From CADEED01 sp035995425 (GTDB taxonomy: Bacteria; Pseudomonadota; Gammaproteobacteria; Steroidobacterales; Steroidobacteraceae): a stretch of 22,107 nt of DNA. This document shows positions 14,748 through 21,456 of this stretch, piece by piece. The notes under the pieces are model-generated. The model was not told where the DNA came from and ran no database searches. It worked only from the letters and a program-made list of their open reading frames with translations. Both the position numbers and the translations under genes were made by a program. Positions within the stretch are counted from its first letter, which is position 1, and each line of letters starts with the position of its first letter. The stretch is taken from assembly GCA_035995425.1 (NCBI GenBank), contig DASYKM010000125.1:1-22107 (forward strand). Reading direction: 5' to 3'.

Positions 14748-15695
14748 ATGCTCGCCTGGCTCTTCGATCACCTGTGGCAATCCACCTGGGTCTGCGGCTG
14801 CGTCGCGGCACTGGCACTCATCGCGCGCAATTGCTTCGCGCCATTGCGCCTGTGGTTGTGGCGCATCGCGGCTCTCAAATTCGCGATTCCGTTCGCATTG
14901 CTGTTCGCAATCGGGCAGGCCGTGGGATATCCGGTCGGGCACACGTCGATTCCGCCGCCCGCCTGGCTCGCTGAGATTGCCGCCGTCCTCACGCGGTTCA
15001 CATCCCCGGCGCGCGCGCACCGATGGACCGGGCTGGTGCTCGCATTCGCACTCCTGCTCGCGCTGGCCTGCGCGGGCGCTTGCGCCCGGCACGTGAAGCG
15101 CCGCCTCGAGATCGAGCGTCAACTCGTCGCCGAAGAAGCGGCGCGCCGCGAAGTCGACGTCAATGCCATCGCCCCGCGCCCCGGATTCTTCAGATCCGCA
15201 CTGCTCACGATATGCGCCTTGGTTACCTTCTGGGTGCCGGTGTTCGGCGGGGCGGTCGACGATCGCCAGCGCCACGTCGCGCGGCTGGCGGCGAATTCGC
15301 TGGCCCTGCGGCACGCGAGTTTGAAGCTCTCGGAGGCTCCACCGAGGATGGGATGGACGTATCGCGTCGACGCCGACGCTCACGGCGTCACCATCCGCAA
15401 CGTGAACATCCGGAATCTCGTGGCGCTTGCCTACGGAATCAGCTACTTCGCGGTGTACAGCGATCAGATGAACTCGGAACACGATCCCGAAGCCAACTCC
15501 TGGCTTCTCGCCCCGCTCTACGACCTGCGCGTGACCGCGACGATTCCCGAACCGGAAAATTTCGATCCGTACGCCCTGCGTCAGGCCGTGACCAGTTTGC
15601 TCGCCGAACGCTTCGGGCTGCAGCTCGAGATGAACGGCAGGTGCCAGCCGCCTTGCGGCATCTACGGCATGCCGCTGGCCGACGCCCCGCCGTGA
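14748..15695 (+). CDS. Protease-less BlaR1-like membrane protein with TIGR03435-like domain
   Basis: A 315-residue paralogue of the preceding gene. The N-terminus LFDHLWQSTWVCGC...RIAALKFAIPFALLFAIG parallels LINHLWQSTLFCGG...LIASLKFLVPFSLLFVIG of its neighbour. Four helices are retained (about 8-26, 36-58, 94-112, 150-168), but the loop between TM3 and TM4 is only about 37 residues and has no HExxH, in place of about 165. After TM4 the periplasmic part (about 180-315) shares GVTIRNVNIRNLVALAYGI, YDLRVTA and DPYALRQAVTSLLA with the neighbour and ends with the same CQxPCG motif (299-304). It is intact and in frame, not a frameshifted remnant. The ATG at 14748, 5 bp after the upstream stop, gives the start that aligns with the paralogue. 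Probably a sensor subunit or modulator of the M56 protein; no known family name fits. Confidence 0.82.
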   Translation: MLAWLFDHLWQSTWVCGCVAALALIARNCFAPLRLWLWRIAALKFAIPFALLFAIGQAVGYPVGHTSIPPPAWLAEIAAVLTRFTSPARAHRWTGLVLAFALLLALACAGACARHVKRRLEIERQLVAEEAARREVDVNAIAPRPGFFRSALLTICALVTFWVPVFGGAVDDRQRHVARLAANSLALRHASLKLSEAPPRMGWTYRVDADAHGVTIRNVNIRNLVALAYGISYFAVYSDQMNSEHDPEANSWLLAPLYDLRVTATIPEPENFDPYALRQAVTSLLAERFGLQLEMNGRCQPPCGIYGMPLADAPP

Positions 15696-15795
15696 GACCT
15701 CCGTGGCGCGGCCTCGCGCTAACTACACCGCTCTAACTGCCCTTAGGCATTCTCCTGCCGAAGGCGGCGACGCGAACCGTAAGTGCGGTAGCGCA

Positions 15796-15814
15796 CGGAG
15801 CGCCCGCGGCTCCG
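15796..15814 (+). other. Short stem-loop after the BlaI/M56 operon
   Basis: CGGAGC (15796-15801) and GCTCCG (15809-15814) form a perfect 6-bp stem with a 7-nt loop in the 165-bp spacer between the paralogue stop and the next gene. It is GC-rich but is followed by GCTGGTTG, not a U-tract, so calling it a terminator would go beyond the evidence. The rest of this spacer shows nothing I can name. Confidence 0.35.
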
Positions 15815-15860
15815 CTGGTTGAATATCCGGCAGGCGACATGGCCGCTGAGCAGGATTTTC

Positions 15861-18071
15861 ATGCCTAACTATCGAAGCATTCTGCTGATCCAGGAAGATT
15901 CAGCGGATGCTGCGGCGATCAGCACCGCCCTCTCGAAAACCACCGATGCCTGGACGCAGGTCATCTGGGCGAAGACCCTCGAATCCGCCCTGCGGCACCT
16001 GGCCGATGCGGACTCGGCCAACGGCATTGTCGCGGTGCTGCTCGATCTGTTTCTGCCCGACAGCCGCGGAATCGACACCTTCGATCGCATCTTTGCGCGG
16101 ACGCCGGAGACACCGGTCCTGGTCCTCTGCGTCCCGGAAGACGAGCATCTCGCCAGGCAGGCGGTGCAGAAAGGCGCGCACGACTATCTACTCAAAGCAA
16201 GGCTCGACGACTACCTGCTGCCCAAGGCCCTCGCCAACATCATCGATCGCGCCGCCAACGCCGAAGCCCTGTTCACCGAGAAAGAGCGCGCGGAGGTCAT
16301 GCTCAATTCCATCGGCGATGCGGTGATGTGCTGCGACGTGGCTGGCCGCGTCACGTATCTCAACCTCGTCGCCGAGAAGCTCACCGGCTGGACACGCGCC
16401 GACGCCGCCGGTCTGCCGGTCGAGGAGGTCTTTCGCATCGTCGATGGCACCACCCGTGAAGTGGCCAGCAATCCGATGGCGGCGGCCATCCGCGGCAACA
16501 AGACGGTCCTGCTCGAGCCGAACAGCATTCTGAGCCGGCGCGATGGCGTCGAGGCCGCCATCGAGGATTCGGCGGCTCCGATTCACGACCGCCGCGGTCA
16601 TGTGACCGGCGCCGTGATGGTCTTTCACGACGTGAGCTCGACCCGGGCCTTGTCCTTGAAGATATCGCACCAGGCCCAGCACGACAGCCTCACCGACCTG
16701 CCCAACCGGATATTGCTGCATGACCGCCTCACGCAGGGCATGGCGCTGGCGCATCGCCATTCGCAGAAGCTGGCGGTGATGTTTCTCGACGTGGATCGCT
16801 TCAAGAACGTCAATGACTCGTTAGGCCACGATATCGGTGATCGGTTGTTGATCCTGATGGCACAACGACTGCTGAGCTGCGTGCGCACGACGGACACCGT
16901 GAGCCGGCAGGGCGGCGACGAGTTCGTGATCTTGCTGCCCGAATTGTCGCGGGGGCAGGACGCGGCGATCCGCGCCGAGCGGATCCTGGCGGCGCTGAGC
17001 GCGCCTTACGACATCGACTCGCACACTGTGCACTTCACCGCGAGCATCGGGATCGTGATTTTCCCCGATGACGGCAGGGATCCGGGAACGCTGCTGAAAA
17101 ATGCCGACTTCGCGATGTACCACGCCAAGGAATGCGGCCGCAGCAACTACCAGTTCTTCCGCGAGGACATGAATGTTCGGGCACTCGAGCGCCAGGCAAT
17201 CGAAGAAGGGCTGCGACGCGCCGTGGAATTCAATGAATTGGTACTGCACTACCAGCCGATCCTGGACCTGTGGAGTGGCGCACCCACCGGAATCGAAGCA
17301 TTGCTCCGGTGGCGGCATCCGACGCGTGGACTGCTGCTCCCCGGCCAGTTCATTACGATTGCCGAGGAATCCGGCCTCATCGTGCCGATCGGCCGCTGGG
17401 TCCTGGGTGAAGCCTGTCGCCAGATCAGGATATGGGAAGCGTTCGAAATGCCGCCGATGCGCATCGCCATCAATGTCTCGGCGGCGGAATTGCGCGACAG
17501 GGATTTCGTGGCGCAGGTGCGGCGCACCCTCGCGGAAAACCAGGTTGCACCGAATAAGCTGGAGTTCGAGCTGACCGAGACTTTTCTGATGCAGGACTCC
17601 TCGTCCACCGCCATGGTCTTGCGCGAGTTGAAGAAACTCGGCGTTCGCCTAGCACTCGACGATTTCGGCACGGGTTATTCGAGCTTGAGCCACCTGAAAG
17701 GCTTCCCGATCGACACCCTGAAGATCGACCGCGCGTTCGTGAACGAGATCACCACCAATGCCGGCGATGCGAGCATCGTCCGAGCCGTGATCGCGCTGGG
17801 CAACAGCCTGCAGATTCGCGTGGTCGCGGAAGGTGTGGAATCCGCCGGGCAACTCGCCAAACTGCAAGACTTTCGATGTCCCGAAGGCCAGGGGCACTAC
17901 TTCAGCCGGGCCGTGCCGGGTGACGAGGTCAGGCAACTGCTGCGCAAGCTGGTCACGGATATGCGCGCCTTTGCCGAGGGCGCCACCGGGGAAATTCCCG
18001 ATCTGCAACTGGCGGCAAAGCGAATGAAAAAGTCGCTCAAGACTTCGTCGCGACGCAATATCCGCAACTGA
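15861..18071 (+). CDS. REC-PAS-GGDEF-EAL c-di-GMP turnover protein
   Basis: A 736-residue cytoplasmic regulator. The receiver-like domain (about 5-130) has acidic residues Glu12-Asp13, the phospho-acceptor position Asp62 (LLDLFLPD) and Lys112. A PAS domain follows (about 143-260). The GGDEF domain (about 270-435) has an intact GGDEF (351-355) and an RxxD inhibitory site, RTTD (342-345). The EAL domain (about 445-695) keeps the catalytic set: EALLRW (479-484), NVSAAEL, ELTETF, DDFGTGYSS (600-608), LKIDRAF, AEGVES and QGHYFSR. Both synthesis and hydrolysis of c-di-GMP are therefore possible; the balance cannot be read from sequence. A basic C-terminal tail follows. The ATG at 15861 has AGGA five nt upstream; a TTG at 15819 is in frame but poorer. 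No kinase gene is adjacent, so the phosphodonor is unknown. It is convergent with nrdB, with 20 bp between. Confidence 0.94.
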   Translation: MPNYRSILLIQEDSADAAAISTALSKTTDAWTQVIWAKTLESALRHLADADSANGIVAVLLDLFLPDSRGIDTFDRIFARTPETPVLVLCVPEDEHLARQAVQKGAHDYLLKARLDDYLLPKALANIIDRAANAEALFTEKERAEVMLNSIGDAVMCCDVAGRVTYLNLVAEKLTGWTRADAAGLPVEEVFRIVDGTTREVASNPMAAAIRGNKTVLLEPNSILSRRDGVEAAIEDSAAPIHDRRGHVTGAVMVFHDVSSTRALSLKISHQAQHDSLTDLPNRILLHDRLTQGMALAHRHSQKLAVMFLDVDRFKNVNDSLGHDIGDRLLILMAQRLLSCVRTTDTVSRQGGDEFVILLPELSRGQDAAIRAERILAALSAPYDIDSHTVHFTASIGIVIFPDDGRDPGTLLKNADFAMYHAKECGRSNYQFFREDMNVRALERQAIEEGLRRAVEFNELVLHYQPILDLWSGAPTGIEALLRWRHPTRGLLLPGQFITIAEESGLIVPIGRWVLGEACRQIRIWEAFEMPPMRIAINVSAAELRDRDFVAQVRRTLAENQVAPNKLEFELTETFLMQDSSSTAMVLRELKKLGVRLALDDFGTGYSSLSHLKGFPIDTLKIDRAFVNEITTNAGDASIVRAVIALGNSLQIRVVAEGVESAGQLAKLQDFRCPEGQGHYFSRAVPGDEVRQLLRKLVTDMRAFAEGATGEIPDLQLAAKRMKKSLKTSSRRNIRN

Positions 18072-18091
18072 TGTCCGCGGACTCCGGCAGC

Positions 18092-19156
18092 TCAGACCTC
18101 GCCTAGCAACTCCAGCTGGTCGCGCCGCGCACTGCGCCGATCGAACAACCCCCACGCGCCCTCGTCGCCATGCCAGGCGCCACCGGTGGCGGCTTTGGCG
18201 TACTCGGTGGCCCGCGTCTCGAAGAAGTTCGCATGCTCGACGCCATTCAGCATGGCCGTGAGCCAGGGCAGCGGGTGTTCCTTGACGCCGTAGACCTGCG
18301 GCAGGCCTAACTGCTTCAGCCGCCAGTCGGCGATGTAGCGGATGTATGCCTTGATCTCGGCGGCGGACAACCCTTCGATGGGACCCATCTCGAACGCGAG
18401 ATCGACGAAGCGGTCCTCGAGCTTCACGACCGTGCGCGCGCAATCGACTATGTCGTCTTTCACGCCTTGGGTGAGTGCGCCGGTCTCCTGCGCAAAGGTG
18501 TGGAACAGCCGGATGATGCCTTCGCAGTGCAGGGTCTCGTCGCGCACGCTCCACGAGACCACCTGTCCCATGCCGCGCATTTTGTTGTGGCGCGGGAAAT
18601 TGAGCAGGATGGCGAAGCTCGCGAACAGCTGCAGTCCTTCGGTGAAGCCGCCGAACACCGCCAGCGTGCGCAGCGTTTCGGCGTCGGTCGAGACGCCGAA
18701 GCCCTGTAGATAGTCGTGTTTGTCGCGCATGGCGGCGTAATCCATGAAGGCCGTGAACTCGCTGTCGGGCATGCCGAGTGTCTCGAGCAGCAGCGCGTAG
18801 GCGGCGATGTGCACGGTCTCCATGTTGGCGAACGCCGCCAGCATCATCTTGATCTCGGTGGGCCGGAACACGCGCGCGTAGCGCTCCATGTAATTGTCCT
18901 GCACCTCGACGTCGGCCTGCGTGAAGAAGCGAAATACCTGTGTCAGAAGATTGCGCTCCGCATCGGTGATGCGGTTGTTCCAGTCCTTGCAGTCTTCACC
19001 GAGCGGAATCTCCTCCGGCATCCAGTGGATCTGCTGCTGGCGGCGCCAGTATTCGATGGCCCACGGATAGCGGAACGGTTTGTAGCTGCGCGACGGCGTG
19101 AGCAGGCCGGGTCGGGTGATGAGCTCGATCTGCTGGGCGCTGGCGATTACTGACAT
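18092..19156 (-). CDS. nrdB: Class I ribonucleotide reductase, beta (radical) subunit
   Basis: The 354-residue ferritin-like subunit that houses the di-metal cofactor and passes a radical to NrdA for reduction of ribonucleotides to deoxyribonucleotides. Probable metal ligands are Asp82 (TQADVEV), Glu113 and His116 (METVHIAAY), Glu173 (GGFTEGLQLF), Glu207 and His210 (RDETLHCEG). Tyr120, four residues after His116, occupies the radical-tyrosine position, which argues against the tyrosine-less class Ic type. The C-terminus ending DQLELLGEV would dock on NrdA. The ATG at 19156 overlaps the end of nrdA by 10 bp in a different frame, so translation is probably coupled; an in-frame start at 19216 would lie deep inside nrdA. 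It has no ATP-cone of its own. Expression should depend on the nrdA promoter and riboswitch upstream. Confidence 0.95.
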   Translation of the reverse strand: MSVIASAQQIELITRPGLLTPSRSYKPFRYPWAIEYWRRQQQIHWMPEEIPLGEDCKDWNNRITDAERNLLTQVFRFFTQADVEVQDNYMERYARVFRPTEIKMMLAAFANMETVHIAAYALLLETLGMPDSEFTAFMDYAAMRDKHDYLQGFGVSTDAETLRTLAVFGGFTEGLQLFASFAILLNFPRHNKMRGMGQVVSWSVRDETLHCEGIIRLFHTFAQETGALTQGVKDDIVDCARTVVKLEDRFVDLAFEMGPIEGLSAAEIKAYIRYIADWRLKQLGLPQVYGVKEHPLPWLTAMLNGVEHANFFETRATEYAKAATGGAWHGDEGAWGLFDRRSARRDQLELLGEV

Positions 19157-21069
19157 GACAGGCACTCGTCGTATTTGCTTTCGTCGGTATCGGACGCGAG
19201 GGCCTTGGTCGGCCACGCGCGGGTATTGTCGGCTTCCACGCCGGCGAAGCCCGCGCGCTGAACACTCTTGCTACGGCAGTAGTACAGCGACTTCACGCCG
19301 CGCTCCCAGGCCATCCAGTGCAGCATCAGCAGGTCCCACTTGTGGATGTCGCTGCGCAGGTAGAGGTTCAGGGACTGTCCCTGGCAGATGAGCGGCGCGC
19401 GATCGGCGGCGAGCTCGACGACCCAGCGCTGGTCGATCTCGAAGGCCGTGCGGAACACGGTCTTCTCGTCTTCGCTCAAGCCGTCGAGATGCTGCACCGA
19501 GCCTTCGTGCGCAAGGATGGAATGCCAGGTCTCTTCGGTGTTGAGCCCCTTCTCGCCCAACACCTTCTGCAGCGCAGGATTACGCACGCTGAACGAACCC
19601 GACAACGTCTTGTGCGTGTAGATGTTCGCGGGAATCGGTTCGATGCAGGCACTGGTGCCACCGCAGATCACCGAGATGCTGGCGGTTGGCGCGATGGCGA
19701 GCTTGTGCGAGAAGCGTTCCATGACGCCCCTTTCCGCGGCGTCGGGGCATGCGCCGCGTTCGTCCGCCAGCACCCGTGAGGCCGAATCGGCCTCGCGGCG
19801 CAGATGCTTGAACATGCGCAGGTTGGCGGCACGCGCCAGCGCGCTTTCGAACGGGATGCCGTTGTTCTGCAGCCAGGAGTGAAAGCCCATGGCGCCGAGT
19901 CCCACGGAACGCTCGCGCATGGCCGAGTATTTCGCGGTGTCCATCGACGATGGCGCGTGGTCGATGAATTCCTGCAGCACATTGTCGAGCATGCGCAGCA
20001 CGTCTTCGATGAATCGCGGCTCGTGACTCCACTGCTCCCAGGTTTCGAAATTCACCGACGACAGGCAGCACACCGCCGTGCGTGCCTTGCCGAGATGATC
20101 GCGGCCGGTGGGCAGGAGGATTTCGCTGCACAGGTTCGACTGACGCACCTTGAGCCCGAGCTCGCGCTGATGTGCCGCAAGCTGGTTGTTGGCCGTATCG
20201 CTGAACAGCAGGTACGGCTCACCGGTCTGCAGGCGCGTCTCGAGAATCCTCTGCCACAGGTGGCGCGCCGAGAGCGTCCGCAACTCTGCGCCGTCCTTCG
20301 GGCTGCGCAGCGCGAACGGCAGATCGTCGCGTACGGCACGCATGAATTCGTCAGAGATACAGATGCCGTGATGCAGGTTGAGGCTCTTGCGATTGAAGTC
20401 GCCCGAAGGCTTGCGGATCTCGATGAACTCCTCGATCTCCGGGTGATGCACGTCGAGATACACCGCGGCCGAACCCCGGCGCAGCGAGCCCTGCGAGATC
20501 GCGAGCGTGAGCGAATCCATGACGCGCACGAACGGAATGATTCCCGAGGTCTGTCCGCAGCCCTTCACGGTTTCGCCGATGGAGCGCACACCGCCCCAGT
20601 ACGTGCCGATGCCACCGCCGTTCGACGCCAGCCACACGTTTTCAGTCCAGGTGCCGACGATGCCGTCGAGGTTGTCTTCGACGGAATTGAGGAAACACGA
20701 GATCGGCAAGCCGCGCGCGGTGCCGCCATTGCTGAGGATGGGCGTCGCCGGCAGAAACCACAGCTTGGACATGTAGTCGTAGAGGCGCTGTGCGTGCGCG
20801 CCATCGTCGGCATATGCCCGCGCGACCCGTGCGAACAGGTCCTGCGTGGTTTCACCCGCCAGTAGGTAGCGATCCTGCAGCGTGGCGCGACCGAAATTGG
20901 TCAGCAGCGCGTCGCGGCCCGCGTCGATCCGCACTTCGATGGCCGCGCGTGCGGCTTTGGCGAAATCCGCGCCGGGCGTGATCGCCGTGGTGCCGGTAAT
21001 CTTCTGGGAATTCGTGCGGGCCGTGTGCGCAAGCTTGGTACGCGCCGCCGAGACTGTTTGACTTGCCAT
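19147..21069 (-). CDS. nrdA: Class I ribonucleotide reductase, alpha (catalytic) subunit, without ATP-cone
   Basis: The 640-residue catalytic subunit. Active-site residues by E. coli equivalence are Cys125 (LPISCFLN), the Asn312-Cys314-Glu316 triad (SNLCSEILLP), Cys334/335 (TAVCCLSSVNF), the radical-transfer pair Tyr596-Tyr597 (SLYYCRS), and the C-terminal redox pair Cys636-Cys639 (ECLSC) that exchanges with thioredoxin or glutaredoxin. E. coli NrdA has about 760 residues and begins with an ATP-cone; here conserved RNR sequence begins around residue 60 (LLTNFGRATLQDRYLL), leaving no room for a cone, so overall activity control by dATP through that domain should be absent. The ATG at 21069 has GGAGA about eight nt upstream. 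A cobalamin riboswitch precedes it, and the promoter region has candidate NrdR boxes. It overlaps nrdB by 10 bp. Confidence 0.95.
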   Translation of the reverse strand: MASQTVSAARTKLAHTARTNSQKITGTTAITPGADFAKAARAAIEVRIDAGRDALLTNFGRATLQDRYLLAGETTQDLFARVARAYADDGAHAQRLYDYMSKLWFLPATPILSNGGTARGLPISCFLNSVEDNLDGIVGTWTENVWLASNGGGIGTYWGGVRSIGETVKGCGQTSGIIPFVRVMDSLTLAISQGSLRRGSAAVYLDVHHPEIEEFIEIRKPSGDFNRKSLNLHHGICISDEFMRAVRDDLPFALRSPKDGAELRTLSARHLWQRILETRLQTGEPYLLFSDTANNQLAAHQRELGLKVRQSNLCSEILLPTGRDHLGKARTAVCCLSSVNFETWEQWSHEPRFIEDVLRMLDNVLQEFIDHAPSSMDTAKYSAMRERSVGLGAMGFHSWLQNNGIPFESALARAANLRMFKHLRREADSASRVLADERGACPDAAERGVMERFSHKLAIAPTASISVICGGTSACIEPIPANIYTHKTLSGSFSVRNPALQKVLGEKGLNTEETWHSILAHEGSVQHLDGLSEDEKTVFRTAFEIDQRWVVELAADRAPLICQGQSLNLYLRSDIHKWDLLMLHWMAWERGVKSLYYCRSKSVQRAGFAGVEADNTRAWPTKALASDTDESKYDECLSCQ

Positions 21070-21143
21070 CCGCCGTTCTCCATGTGCTGGGGAAGCGGAA
21101 GCGGCGCGAGAATCTGCACGCGGCAGAAAGCATCGTCGCTGCT

Positions 21144-21187
21144 GCCGGCACACCCCGTCCGATCAGAAACTCCAAAGTGTGCCCGGC
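21144..21187 (-). promoter_or_regulatory. Probable expression-platform hairpin of the riboswitch
   Basis: On the minus strand GCCGGGCACAC (21187-21177) can pair with GTGTGCCGGC (21153-21144), giving a 10-bp stem with one bulged base and a 23-nt loop. The 5' arm overlaps the end of the B12 box and could alternatively pair with GTGCATCGG at the 5' end of the aptamer (about 21398-21390) to close P1. Mutually exclusive pairing would link ligand binding to this hairpin. No U-tract follows, so it is not an evident intrinsic terminator. Confidence 0.5.
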
Positions 21188-21398
21188 AGGTCTCCTGGCT
21201 CACCGCTCGATCGCGTTCTGGCTGGCCTTCCCAGGAGCGTGAGCTCCCAGTGACCTAACAACCTTCCCTTTGGAAGATCGCGACAGTACGCTTGCGGCCT
21301 ACAGTTGCGGGGGCAGCTTCGGATTCGTGGAACTTCTCTCGCGAGAAACACCTCTGACCGAATTCCCTTTTCATCTCGCTCGCGCGAGAACCGATGCA
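21185..21398 (-). promoter_or_regulatory. Cobalamin (B12) riboswitch upstream of nrdAB
   Basis: Read on the minus strand the conserved core appears in order: GATGAAAAGGGAATTCGGT (21375-21357), AATCCGAAG followed by GCTGCCCCCGCAACTGT (about 21316-21300), GTCACTGGGA (about 21255-21246), CTGGGAAGGCC, and the B12 box AGCCAGGAGACCTGCC (21200-21185), which fits the consensus AGYCMGGAGACCTGCC exactly. This is the adenosylcobalamin-type aptamer. It lies about 116 nt before the nrdA start codon. In Streptomyces a B12 riboswitch shuts off class Ia nrdAB when coenzyme B12 is available for the class II enzyme; the same logic is inferred here. Boundaries are approximate. Confidence 0.96.
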
Positions 21399-21414
21399 CG
21401 ACTAGATGTTGTGT
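21399..21414 (-). promoter_or_regulatory. Candidate NrdR box, proximal
   Basis: On the minus strand ACACAACATCTAGTCG matches the NrdR consensus acaCwAtATaTwGtgt at about 12 of 16 positions. It overlaps the predicted -10 element (21406-21411) and transcription start, so NrdR bound with dATP would repress nrdAB. Confidence 0.55.
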
Positions 21415-21435
21415 TTTGTGACAGGGAAATGTCAA
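21406..21435 (-). promoter_or_regulatory. Candidate nrdAB promoter
   Basis: A perfect -35 hexamer TTGACA (minus strand, 21435-21430) and a weak -10 CAACAT (21411-21406) are 18 bp apart. The predicted start near 21399 coincides with the 5' end of the riboswitch aptamer, which supports the placement. Confidence 0.5.
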
Positions 21436-21445
21436 CAGCTTGTGT
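21430..21445 (-). promoter_or_regulatory. Candidate NrdR box, distal
   Basis: On the minus strand ACACAAGCTGTTGACA matches the NrdR consensus at about 10 of 16 positions, sharing ACACAA and the T-T-G of the other half. It is offset by exactly 31 bp from the proximal box, the spacing typical of paired NrdR boxes, and includes the -35 hexamer. Confidence 0.5.
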
Positions 21446-21456
21446 CCGGGAGAATC

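Noticed and set aside
14748..15695. Second BlaR1-like gene as a frameshifted or truncated pseudogene of the M56 gene
   Set aside because: The frame is intact from start to stop, four helices and the C-terminal domain are retained, and the shortened loop removes the protease cleanly, so a genuine protease-less protein is the better reading. Decay cannot be wholly excluded without relatives.
19157..19216. Upstream start for nrdB at 19216
   Set aside because: It would overlap nrdA by about 70 bp and add a basic, unconserved leader; the ATG at 19156 gives the expected N-terminus.
21419..21434. TGACA-N6-TGTCA inverted repeat as an FNR/CRP-like site for the terminal cytochrome
   Set aside because: The half-sites do not match FNR or CRP consensus, and the sequence is better explained as part of the nrdAB promoter and NrdR box region.
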